Shown here: positions 8,680 to 16,203 of the stretch, in pieces
How the letters are laid out: the number at the start of each line of letters is the position of its first letter
Numbering within the stretch: the stretch's first letter is position 1
Assembly (NCBI GenBank): GCA_910586385.1
Contig: CAJUGX010000006.1
Coordinates: forward strand, 1-64,000
From: an uncultured Christensenella sp.
GTDB taxonomy: Bacteria; Bacillota; Clostridia; Christensenellales; UBA1242
DNA length: 64,000 bases
Reading direction: 5' to 3'
The notes under the pieces: generated by a model
What the model was told of the DNA's origin: nothing
Databases searched by the model: none
The model's input: only the letters and a program-made list of their open reading frames with translations
Translations under genes and position numbers: made by a program

Positions 8680-11121
8680 ATGGCATTTGGAAGTGGTTTA
8701 TTTTCTGATAGTATTGAAAAAGTAATCAAAAATGCAAGCAAAATTGCGTTGCGTTTTGGCAGCAATCTTGTCGGCACAGAACATATTCTTTATGGGCTTG
8801 CAAGCGTTTCTGATTGTACGGCGTCAAAAATTTTGGCGGGGTACAATGTGACAGAAAGTTCTCTTTTCGAACTTTTTGAAGAGTCCGCAACAGGTATTTC
8901 TCTTTTTGGAAATGTTGAACTTACGCCAAGGACAAAAGAACTCTTCAAGATTGCTCAGCAGATTGCTATGGACATGGGGCACTCTTTCATAGGGACAGAA
9001 CATCTGTTGCTTGCAATACTGTCAAACAAGAGTTGTTATGCGACAAAGATGCTTGCAAACATCTATGGCGTCAATGTTCAAGAGATGAAAGAAAAACTCC
9101 TCTCTTCACTTCAGATTTCTTCATCGAGAAATGAAGGTGGAAAAAAGACGGAAGAGACTTCACAAGTTGGAAGTTCTCTTCCAGAAAAATTGCTGGAGAT
9201 GGGAAGTGATATCACGCTCAAGGCAAGACAAAGGAAACTTGATCCTGTCATTGGCAGAGAGGAGGAAATTCAGCGTGTCATTGAGATTTTGTGCAGAAAG
9301 ACAAAAAACAATCCAGTGCTCATTGGTGAAGCTGGCGTCGGAAAGACTGCTGTTGTCGAAGGACTTGCTCAAGCCATTGCGAGTGGCGATGTCCCAGAAG
9401 AGATAAAAGACAAAACTGTCTATGCGCTTGAGATTGGCGGGCTTATGGCTGGCACAAAGTATCGTGGACAGATGGAAGAAAAACTTAAAGACGCAATTGA
9501 GACAATCATTCAAGATGGAAACATCATTGTCTTTATTGATGAGATTCACACATTGGCGCAAGCTGGTGGGAAAGAGGGAGAGACGAGCCCTTCTGATATG
9601 CTCAAACCATATCTTGCAAGAGGTGAGTTGCAGACAATTGGAGCAACCACAACCGATGAGTATAGAAAGTATATAGAAAAAGACAAGGCTCTTGAGCGAA
9701 GATTTCAACCTGTCATGGTAAATCCACCATCAGTTGAGCAGACCATTGAAATTTTGAAAGGGTTGAAGGACACCTATGAGGCATTTCACAAGATTGTCAT
9801 CACAAATGAGGCGATTTCTGCTGCTGCAAATTTGTCTGACAGATACATCACTGACAGAAGTTTGCCAGATAAGGCAATTGACCTTATCGATGAGGCGTGC
9901 TCAAAGGCAAAAGTCAACTTCACTCTCAAACCTCAAAAAGTGAGAGAACTTGAGAGCAAGCTCAAATCCCTTTCTGCAAACAGAGATGAAGCGTCATTGC
10001 AGAGAAACTATGAGAAAGCGGCAAAACTTCAGTCTGAGATAATCAAGGTTGAAAATGAAATAGAAGAGCAAAACAAATTGGTTGTGAAAAAGAGTGGAAG
10101 CAACCAAATTGGCGAAAATGAGATTGCGGAAGTTGTTTCAAAATGGACCGGCATTCCTGTGACAAAGTTGACAGAGGGAGAAAAGGAAAAACTTATCCAT
10201 TTGGAAGAGATTTTGCACGAGCGTGTTGTTGGTCAAGATGAGGCTATTTCAGCCGTTTCTAAGGCGATTAGGCGTGCAAGAGTTGGGCTTCAAGACGGAA
10301 AGAGACCAATTGGATCATTCTTGTTTATGGGACCAACGGGTGTCGGAAAGACAGAACTGTCAAAAGCAATTGCTGAGGCACTCTTTGACAACGAAAACAA
10401 CATAATCAGAATTGACATGAGCGAGTTTATGGAAAGTCACACTGTTTCAAAGCTTATTGGTGCACCTCCAGGATATGTTGGATTTGACGAGGGTGGACAA
10501 TTGACCGAACAGGTGAGACGCAGACCATACAGTGTTGTGCTTTTTGACGAGATTGAAAAGGCTCATCCAGAAGTGCTCAATGCACTTTTGCAGATTTTGG
10601 ACGATGGAAGACTCACTGACAGCAAAGGCAGACTTGTAAGTTTCAAAAACACTGTCATCATCATGACAAGCAACATTGGAGCAAATGAGATTCGTCAAAA
10701 CAAACAACTTGGCTTTGGCTCAAAAGACAGCGAAAAAATCAACGAGAGAGACATCTATCTCGACGCTCTGAAGAAAAAGTTTAAGCCGGAACTTATCAAC
10801 AGAATTGATGTAATCTGCATTTTTGACACTCTCACCAAGAAAGACCTCATCACAATTTCAAACATCATGCTTGAAAACATCAACAAGAGACTTTCAGCGA
10901 GCGGACTTATGCTTGATGTTGAAGATGAGGCAATTGAATATATTGTTGCAAAAGGCTCAAACCTCATTTATGGGGCGAGACCACTTAAGAGATTTATTGA
11001 GCAAGAAATCGAAGATCGAGTGGCCGAGAAAATTTTGCTTGGAGAACTTCCAGACCATGGAACAATCATTGTTTCGCTTTCTGGAGATGAATTGCTCTTT
11101 ACAGCTGAAAACAATGCTTAA
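8680..11121 (+). CDS. clpC: ATP-dependent Clp protease ATPase subunit ClpC
   Basis: 813 aa AAA+ unfoldase that feeds substrates, including phosphoarginine-tagged proteins, to ClpP. It has two Clp N-terminal repeats (about residues 1-145, each with a GTEH motif). The first AAA domain has Walker A GEAGVGKT near 215 and the sensor/Walker B region VFIDEIH. A UVR-like coiled-coil insertion lies around 420-450 (NYEKAAKLQSEI). The second AAA domain has GPTGVGKT near 550 and VVLFDEIEKAH. The start is ATG 8680 because GGAGG at 8670-8674 is spaced for it; the upstream ATG 8668 overlaps that site. It follows mcsB by 58 nt. Confidence 0.95.
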   Translation: MAFGSGLFSDSIEKVIKNASKIALRFGSNLVGTEHILYGLASVSDCTASKILAGYNVTESSLFELFEESATGISLFGNVELTPRTKELFKIAQQIAMDMGHSFIGTEHLLLAILSNKSCYATKMLANIYGVNVQEMKEKLLSSLQISSSRNEGGKKTEETSQVGSSLPEKLLEMGSDITLKARQRKLDPVIGREEEIQRVIEILCRKTKNNPVLIGEAGVGKTAVVEGLAQAIASGDVPEEIKDKTVYALEIGGLMAGTKYRGQMEEKLKDAIETIIQDGNIIVFIDEIHTLAQAGGKEGETSPSDMLKPYLARGELQTIGATTTDEYRKYIEKDKALERRFQPVMVNPPSVEQTIEILKGLKDTYEAFHKIVITNEAISAAANLSDRYITDRSLPDKAIDLIDEACSKAKVNFTLKPQKVRELESKLKSLSANRDEASLQRNYEKAAKLQSEIIKVENEIEEQNKLVVKKSGSNQIGENEIAEVVSKWTGIPVTKLTEGEKEKLIHLEEILHERVVGQDEAISAVSKAIRRARVGLQDGKRPIGSFLFMGPTGVGKTELSKAIAEALFDNENNIIRIDMSEFMESHTVSKLIGAPPGYVGFDEGGQLTEQVRRRPYSVVLFDEIEKAHPEVLNALLQILDDGRLTDSKGRLVSFKNTVIIMTSNIGANEIRQNKQLGFGSKDSEKINERDIYLDALKKKFKPELINRIDVICIFDTLTKKDLITISNIMLENINKRLSASGLMLDVEDEAIEYIVAKGSNLIYGARPLKRFIEQEIEDRVAEKILLGELPDHGTIIVSLSGDELLFTAENNA

Positions 11122-11126
11122 ATCGT

Positions 11127-11155
11127 TTGTTAAATTTTGCAAACTATGTTAAAAT
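11127..11155 (+). promoter_or_regulatory. Promoter for hpf
   Basis: TTGTTA (11127-11132), a 17-nt spacer and TAAAAT (11150-11155), just after the clpC stop. Confidence 0.6.
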
Positions 11156-11178
11156 TACACTAAGGAAAGGAGAAAATT

Positions 11179-11706
11179 ATGAAAGTAGTTTATGTTGAAA
11201 AAAAATATAAGGCAGCACAAAGATTTAAGAGTGTTGTAGAAGAAAAACTTTCTCGTCTTGACAAGTACTTCGCAGACCCTGCAACAGCAACTGTTTATGG
11301 CTCAAAACAGGACAAGAGAGAAAAACTCGAAATCAGCATCGCATGCAAGGGATTGGTTTATAGAGCAGAAGTTTCTGGTGCAAACAATTATGAAAACATT
11401 GACCTCGTTTTGCCAAAACTTGAGAAGCAAATCGTAAGAACAAAGCAAAAGGCAAAGGCTGACAGACGCAACGCTCCAAAGGTTGTGGGATATGAGTTCT
11501 TGGAAGATGAGCCAGATACAAAACTTGCTGAAGTAAGCAAGAAGAAAACATTCAACCTTGATCCAATCACTGTTGAAGAAGCGAAAGATGCAATCGAGAG
11601 AATTGACCACTCTTTCTATATTTTCCTCAATGCTGAAACAGGCAAAGTGAATGTTCTCTATAAGAGAAATGACAAGAAATACGGATTGATTGAAGTAAAC
11701 TTCTAA
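11179..11706 (+). CDS. hpf: Long-form ribosome hibernation promoting factor
   Basis: 175 aa. The N-terminal S30AE/YfiA-type domain (residues 1-100, VEEKLSRLDKYF near the start) binds the decoding region of idle ribosomes. A variable linker leads to a C-terminal dimerisation domain (about 120-175: IERIDHSFYIFLNAETGKVNVLYKR...YGLIEV) that drives 100S dimer formation in long-form HPFs. AAAGGAGAAAATT precedes the ATG. It has its own promoter, and its position after clpC fits a stress or stationary-phase role. Confidence 0.93.
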   Translation: MKVVYVEKKYKAAQRFKSVVEEKLSRLDKYFADPATATVYGSKQDKREKLEISIACKGLVYRAEVSGANNYENIDLVLPKLEKQIVRTKQKAKADRRNAPKVVGYEFLEDEPDTKLAEVSKKKTFNLDPITVEEAKDAIERIDHSFYIFLNAETGKVNVLYKRNDKKYGLIEVNF

Positions 11707-11751
11707 TTTGCCTGCACGAATAATTTTTCAAATAACAAACACAATAAGAAT

Positions 11752-12270
11752 ATGAAAAAAATTATTTTGATTTTCTTTTGTGTTTGTTTTTCTTTTCTTG
11801 CACTTGGGTGTGAGAGTGAGACTCAGCTTCGTGTTGCAACGATTTCAAATATAACATCACCACTTTCGACCCATTATTCAATCAAGGTCAATCTTGAGGA
11901 AGACGAAAGGGTGGCAGAGCGTTTTGTTGACTTGCAGATAAAGTCAAGCAAAGAAAACCAGACTTTGCGCTTTGGAGAAGAGAATGGTGATGCTTACACA
12001 ATCACTCTGGAAGAGAAGGATTATTGGTACAATTTGACATATCTCATCAGCAAGACAAATGGCGTGGGAGTTGAGGGAAACTATGAAAAGTATTCAGATT
12101 TTGGAAACAAAGTTTTCAACTTCTCGTCACAAAATGATGTGACACTTGTGTTTAGGGTTGTTGCTGGAAAAGAGACAACAAGCGAGGAAACTGGTGAAAA
12201 GATTTTGGTTTTAAGCGAAGATATTTCAAAAGAAGTCAAGGTCAAAGTCAAAAAAGTGGATAGTGTATAG
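11752..12270 (+). CDS. Predicted lipoprotein of unknown function
   Basis: 172 aa. Lys-Lys start, a hydrophobic run and a lipobox LALG-C at residues 17-21 predict a type II signal peptide and a lipid-anchored extracellular protein. The mature part is small, acidic and beta-rich by eye, with no motif I recognise. No Shine-Dalgarno sequence precedes the ATG; the upstream bases ACAATAAGAAT resemble those at 39755. It may be translated from the hpf transcript, since no terminator separates them. Confidence 0.65.
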   Translation: MKKIILIFFCVCFSFLALGCESETQLRVATISNITSPLSTHYSIKVNLEEDERVAERFVDLQIKSSKENQTLRFGEENGDAYTITLEEKDYWYNLTYLISKTNGVGVEGNYEKYSDFGNKVFNFSSQNDVTLVFRVVAGKETTSEETGEKILVLSEDISKEVKVKVKKVDSV

Positions 12271-12275
12271 ACTGC

Positions 12276-12326
12276 AAAAGTAAATTTTTGAATGCGATTT
12301 CGTCGTAAATTTGAAAATTTACTTTT
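12276..12326. terminator. AT-rich inverted repeat, possible terminator
   Basis: A 13-bp perfect inverted repeat, AAAAGTAAATTTT / AAAATTTACTTTT, around a 25-nt loop and followed by ATTTTTG. It lies between the lipoprotein and ABC ATPase genes. The stem is AT-rich and the loop long, so termination efficiency is doubtful. Confidence 0.4.
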
Positions 12327-12372
12327 ATTTTTGCCATAGATATAGTAAAATGAGATATAAGTAGGAGAGAAT

Positions 12373-13017
12373 ATGTTATCTATCAAACACCTATATCTTA
12401 AGTATACCAAAGAGTTTTATGCACTTGAAGACGTCAGCATTGATGTTGCAGATGGGGAGAGTGTCGCTTTTGTTGGGGAAGAAAACAGCGGAAAGACAAC
12501 GCTGCTTCGTGTGATTGCCAAATTGCAAGAGTTTGACAGTGGAGAAGTTTATATCAACAATATCCCAATCAAAAAGTTTGATTTCAAGACAGACTTGAGT
12601 GTTGGATATGTGCCATATTGTCCAGTCTTTCTTGAAAACAAGACGGTATACGAAAACTTCAGTTATATCTTGCATAAGAAGGGTGTGAAGCCTGCAGAAG
12701 CCGAGAAAATGATAAACAACGCCATCATCGACTTCTCATTGGAGCGCATCAGAGACGAGAAAATCAAAAATATAAGAAAAGAGGACAAGTATATTTTGTC
12801 TCTTATCCGTCTTTCTTTCAGAAAACTTGATTTGCTTCTTGTGGACAACATCTTTGATGAGATTTCAGATGTTTATCAGGATGCAATTTTGAGCCTTGTG
12901 AAGAAACTTAAGGAAAATGGAACAACTCTCATCCTTGCTTGCACAAGACCAGAGATTGCTGAAAAAGTTTGCAAGAGAAAGATTTATTTTGAGCATGGGA
13001 AGGTTGTTGATGACTAA
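12373..13017 (+). CDS. Orphan ABC-type ATPase with degenerate catalytic motifs
   Basis: 214 aa, the size of a single ABC nucleotide-binding domain. Walker A is present (GEENSGKT, residues 35-42), with a plausible Q-loop region (GYVPYCPVF). The signature motif is missing: the segment around 134-146 reads IRKEDKYILSLIR rather than LSGGQ. Walker B is LLLVDN, with Asn159 where the catalytic Glu should be, and the H-loop position reads ACTRPE without His. No permease gene is adjacent. TAGGAGAG precedes the ATG. ATP binding looks possible but ordinary hydrolysis unlikely. The Walker A wording resembles that of the ABC protein at 50209-51135. Confidence 0.7.
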   Translation: MLSIKHLYLKYTKEFYALEDVSIDVADGESVAFVGEENSGKTTLLRVIAKLQEFDSGEVYINNIPIKKFDFKTDLSVGYVPYCPVFLENKTVYENFSYILHKKGVKPAEAEKMINNAIIDFSLERIRDEKIKNIRKEDKYILSLIRLSFRKLDLLLVDNIFDEISDVYQDAILSLVKKLKENGTTLILACTRPEIAEKVCKRKIYFEHGKVVDD

Positions 13018-13021
13018 AAAT

Positions 13022-13050
13022 AAAACAGCGTTAAGTAGCGCTGTTTTTTT
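13022..13050. terminator. Bidirectional intrinsic terminator
   Basis: AAAACAGCG pairs with CGCTGTTTT around an 8-nt loop; T-rich on both strands. It serves the ABC ATPase (+) and the convergent gene at 13066 (-). Confidence 0.85.
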
Positions 13051-13065
13051 GTTGCTTTGAGAAGG

Positions 13066-13446
13066 CTAGAGTTCTTCAATTGAGTTTGATAGGTCTATCA
13101 CTTTTTCACTATCTTCTTTTGTCTCGCTTTTTGGTGTAAAGGAAGACATCAATTTTGACATGATATCTGATTGGTTTAGATTCCCTCCAAGAAGGGCAGA
13201 TAGAAGCGGGTTTCCTCCAAGAAGTTGTGAAAGTTGAGGCGCATTCTGTCCGGTTGAATTGCCAGAGAAAAGCGTTGAAAAAAGAGATGAAAACGGGGAT
13301 GGGGTTTCGGTTTGTTGTGCTGTGCTTTGCGGTTTTTCATCCTTTCCAAAACTGAGTGCTTTGGGATAATAGTTTTGTGCGAGGTTTTCTGCCTCGTTTG
13401 AATAAAGGGAATTGTTCATAACATATTTATATGTTTGAGTTTGCAT
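13066..13446 (-). CDS. Hypothetical Gln/Asn/Leu-Gly-rich small protein
   Basis: 126 aa from the ATG at 13446. The frame stays open upstream to 13560, but that extension is antisense to the start of the next operon and is probably not translated. The product has a low-complexity centre (PSPFSSLFSTLFSG, then QLLGGNPLLSALLGGNLNQ) and an acidic end. Repeated Leu-Leu-Gly-Gly-Asn units suggest a small helical or disordered cytosolic protein. No clear ribosome binding site is seen for any start, so the N-terminus is uncertain. I do not recognise a family. Confidence 0.5.
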   Translation of the reverse strand: MQTQTYKYVMNNSLYSNEAENLAQNYYPKALSFGKDEKPQSTAQQTETPSPFSSLFSTLFSGNSTGQNAPQLSQLLGGNPLLSALLGGNLNQSDIMSKLMSSFTPKSETKEDSEKVIDLSNSIEEL

Positions 13447-13498
13447 TTTAGTGTAGATTTGATTCTTTTTTTCATATATTGAAACTAGAGAGGTGAGT

Positions 13499-13753
13499 AT
13501 GAGAATCAGTGAAATGAGCAATGAAAAACCAAAGAGTTCAAACAGAAAGAAGACAATCAATGAAACTTATGAAGAACTTAAACATTGCTCTTCGGAAGAA
13601 CTTATGGAAAGACTTTCAAAAGAAATAAGTGGGCAAAAACTCAATGGTACTTTTGACTATGAAGGGATTCTTGCTTCGATAGAAAAAATAAAAACATATT
13701 TGCCTGCACAGACATATGAAAACATGATGAGGATAATTGAAAGTTTAAGATGA
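13499..13753 (+). CDS. Hypothetical 84-aa protein upstream of the subtilase
   Basis: A small hydrophilic protein with a basic N-terminus (KPKSSNRKK) and a predicted helical remainder (TYEELKHCSSEELMERLSKEI...SIEKIKTYLP...MMRIIESLR). GAGAGGTGAG precedes ATG 13499. Its stop overlaps the start of the subtilase gene (ATGA), which shows it is a real, translationally coupled gene. It could be a partner, inhibitor or adaptor of the protease, but that is inference from position only. Confidence 0.65.
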   Translation: MRISEMSNEKPKSSNRKKTINETYEELKHCSSEELMERLSKEISGQKLNGTFDYEGILASIEKIKTYLPAQTYENMMRIIESLR

Positions 13754-14895
13754 AAAATGGCAAGATAGATGGAAAACTCCTCTCTGAAATTGAGGCTTTA
13801 AGTTTCGAAAAAAGACTGCCATGTTTTGTGTTTGGAAGAGATTTTGAGCAAACAAAACGGCATCTTCAAAAACAAAACATACATATTTTGGATGAATATT
13901 TATTCATCAACTCTTTTTTTTGCAGTCTTTCTAGAAAGGAAATTTATGCACTCTCTGATGTCCATGTGGTGGACTATATTTCTTCATGTGCAAATGTTTG
14001 CGCGCAGATGTATGTCTCAAAAAAGATTCTAAATGTGGAAAAGAGTCTCTTGAGCGGAAAGGGGGTTTGCGTTGCCTTTATTGACACTGGAATTTCGCCA
14101 CATCCAGATTTTTTGCTTGGGCGAAACCGAATAAAAGTCTTCAAGGATTTTGTTGGTGGGAAGGTAGATGCTTACGATGACAATGGTCATGGGACTTTTG
14201 TTGCAGGAGTTTGTGCGGGTTGTGGGGCGATGTCTGGATTCAAGTTTTCTGGCGTCGCTCCAAGAGCAGATATTGTCTCACTGAAAGCATTGAATGCTCA
14301 GGGAGAGTCTGGGGCAAACAAAATCCTCAGTGCAATGGAGTGGGTTTTTGACAACCACAAAAAGTCAAACATCAAACTTGTGTGTATGAGTTTTGGAAGT
14401 GAACCAATTGGCGTCAATGATCCAATCATGCTTGGTGCGGAAGAATTGTGGAAAGAAGGTGTGACTGTTATTGCAGCGGCGGGGAACAGTGGCCCAGAGT
14501 ATCAAACAATCAAATCGCCAGGGATAAGTCCAAAGATAATCACTGTCGGCGGGATTGATGACAATCGATATGATGATTTCAGATACAATCCAAACTTTTT
14601 TGAGATTGCTGATTTTTCTTCTCGTGGACCCGCATTGAAAAAAGTTAAGCCTGATTTGGTCGCTCCAAGTGTGGACATCATTTCGTGTGGAATCAAAAAA
14701 CCTTATACAAGTCTTTCTGGCACTTCTGTCGCAACTCCGATGATTGCTGGGCTTGCGTGTCTTATGCTTGAAAAGGAAAACGATTTGACGCCAGATGCAA
14801 TAAAAAATAATCTTCTTAGAAATTGCAATCCTCTTGGTTTTGAAATGAATTTGGAAGGGTTTGGAATGCCAAATCTAAGTCGATTATTAAATTGA
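13750..14895 (+). CDS. S8 family serine peptidase (intracellular subtilase, AprX-like)
   Basis: 381 aa with the full subtilisin triad: Asp in VAFIDTGIS, His in DDNGHGTFVAG, and Ser in LSGTSVATPM. The oxyanion Asn is in AAAGNSGPE. About 100 residues precede the catalytic domain, where an inhibitor-like pro-region (FVFGRDFEQTKRHL...) may lie. There is no signal peptide and no transmembrane segment, so it probably acts in the cytoplasm like AprX/IspA proteases. The start overlaps the stop of the 84-aa gene by 4 nt; without its own SD it likely depends on coupling. Confidence 0.9.
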   Translation: MKNGKIDGKLLSEIEALSFEKRLPCFVFGRDFEQTKRHLQKQNIHILDEYLFINSFFCSLSRKEIYALSDVHVVDYISSCANVCAQMYVSKKILNVEKSLLSGKGVCVAFIDTGISPHPDFLLGRNRIKVFKDFVGGKVDAYDDNGHGTFVAGVCAGCGAMSGFKFSGVAPRADIVSLKALNAQGESGANKILSAMEWVFDNHKKSNIKLVCMSFGSEPIGVNDPIMLGAEELWKEGVTVIAAAGNSGPEYQTIKSPGISPKIITVGGIDDNRYDDFRYNPNFFEIADFSSRGPALKKVKPDLVAPSVDIISCGIKKPYTSLSGTSVATPMIAGLACLMLEKENDLTPDAIKNNLLRNCNPLGFEMNLEGFGMPNLSRLLN

Positions 14896-14927
14896 TATTC
14901 TTATTTTCGAAATAATTTGTTGAGGTG

Positions 14928-14955
14928 AAAATAAATAATAAATTATTTTATTTAT
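14928..14955. terminator. Weak AT-only inverted repeat between convergent genes
   Basis: AAATAAATAAT and ATTATTTTATTT form an imperfect AT-only hairpin between the subtilase and murG ends. Function as a terminator is uncertain. Confidence 0.3.
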
Positions 14956-14960
14956 GCCGT

Positions 14961-15983
14961 TTATCTTTCTTTCAAAATCTTGGAAATTTGTTCTACGGCA
15001 TCATTTTTTGCTGTTTTTTTCATCTTTGAAATGATTTTTTCTTTGTTTTTCAAAAGATAATTCAATTTGTTTTGAATGCTTTTTATATCACATTCTTTGC
15101 TTTCAAGGACTTGTGCATAGCCTTTCTTTTCAAACAATTTTGCATTTTCAATTTGATCGCCACGTGAGTTTCCTTTTGGAAGTGGAATGAGAAGCATTGG
15201 TTTTGCAAGAGCGAGAAGTTCGTTGATTACACCACTGCCTGCACGAGAGATGACGATGTCTGCTGTTGCATAGAAGTCTTCAATGTTTTCTGCGTATGGG
15301 ACAGGCTTGTATGAGTCATGCTTTATGTCTTTGAAATTTTTCTTCCCACAAATATGCAAAATATTGAAATCTTTTGTGAGTGCATCAAGATTTTCGCAAA
15401 TCAAATCATTGATTGCTTTTGCGCCGAGACTTCCGCCAAGCACCAAGACGACAGGTTTGGAGTTTTTGAAAATATTCAACTTCTTGCCTTGGTATATTTT
15501 TTTTCTGATTGGTTGACCAGTATACACACACTTCTTGTTGCCTTTGGCTGTTTCTTTGAAAGATGTACACATGACATCACAACACCTCAAGATGAGTTTG
15601 TTTGCAAGACCAAAAGAGAGATCGCTCTCATGACTCACTATGCGAAAGTTTTCTCTTTTGCCAGCCAAGGCGACTGGCACAGACACAAATCCACCTTTTG
15701 AGAAAATGACTTCAGGATCAATCTCTTCCAAAATCTTTATTGCACATTTGACAGACTTTGCAAGTTTGATTGGAATAAGCAAATTTTTCAGTGTCAGTTT
15801 TCTTTCAAACTTGACTGTTGGGATGGTGTGATAGGTGATGTTTTTGTACTTTGACAAAATCTCTTTTTCTATTCCTTCTCCGCCGATATAATGAAGTTCG
15901 TAATCTTTCAAGTTTTCGGCTACGGCAAGTGCGGGGTAAACATGTCCAGCTGTTCCACCGCCAGTCAAAACAATTCTTTTCAT
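14961..15983 (-). CDS. murG: UDP-GlcNAc:undecaprenyl-PP-MurNAc-pentapeptide GlcNAc transferase MurG
   Basis: 340 aa. GT28 glycosyltransferase that makes lipid II from lipid I on the inner face of the membrane. N-terminal GGGTAGHVYPALA is the lipid-I-side glycine loop. A second glycine-rich loop (LGGSLGAKAIND) and the donor-binding segment ADIVISRAGSGVINELLALAKPMLLIPLP complete the fold. AAGGAGAAAAA precedes the ATG. It is not in a dcw cluster here: its neighbours are a subtilase and, divergently, the topoisomerase pair. Confidence 0.95.
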   Translation of the reverse strand: MKRIVLTGGGTAGHVYPALAVAENLKDYELHYIGGEGIEKEILSKYKNITYHTIPTVKFERKLTLKNLLIPIKLAKSVKCAIKILEEIDPEVIFSKGGFVSVPVALAGKRENFRIVSHESDLSFGLANKLILRCCDVMCTSFKETAKGNKKCVYTGQPIRKKIYQGKKLNIFKNSKPVVLVLGGSLGAKAINDLICENLDALTKDFNILHICGKKNFKDIKHDSYKPVPYAENIEDFYATADIVISRAGSGVINELLALAKPMLLIPLPKGNSRGDQIENAKLFEKKGYAQVLESKECDIKSIQNKLNYLLKNKEKIISKMKKTAKNDAVEQISKILKER

Positions 15984-16154
15984 TTTTTCTCCTTATTGTA
16001 TTTTATTATTTCAACTTTGTCATTATTATATCCATTTTTCCACTTTTGAATAATTATTTGCCAGAATGAATTATTATACAAAATTGTGTATTTTTATGAA
16101 TTGCAAAAATTTTGCTCATAGATGGTGTTTTTATTTTTTTAATTTATGTTTTTA

Positions 16155-16163
16155 TGATATAAT
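16155..16163 (+). promoter_or_regulatory. Extended -10 promoter for the gyrB/gyrA-like pair
   Basis: TGATATAAT (extended TGn plus a perfect -10), 41 nt before the ATG. No good -35 is seen; upstream is T-rich. The 220-nt murG-gyrB gap also holds TATAAT-like boxes on the minus strand (16025-16030) that may serve murG. Confidence 0.55.
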
Positions 16164-16203
16164 AATCACGAAAACTTAAAGACAAAACAAATTGGAGCGA
16201 AAT

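Noticed and set aside
11752..11754. The lipoprotein and first TauE/SafE copy (39755) as certain leaderless genes
   Set aside because: Both lack an SD and share ACAATAA upstream, but no acceptable -35 box is found, so they were kept only as weak candidates.
13447..13560. Extension of the minus-strand gene at 13066 to a start at 13560, giving a hydrophobic N-terminal helix
   Set aside because: The extension is antisense to the start of a coupled plus-strand operon; the hydrophobic stretch is the complement of a Lys/Asn-rich coding sequence.
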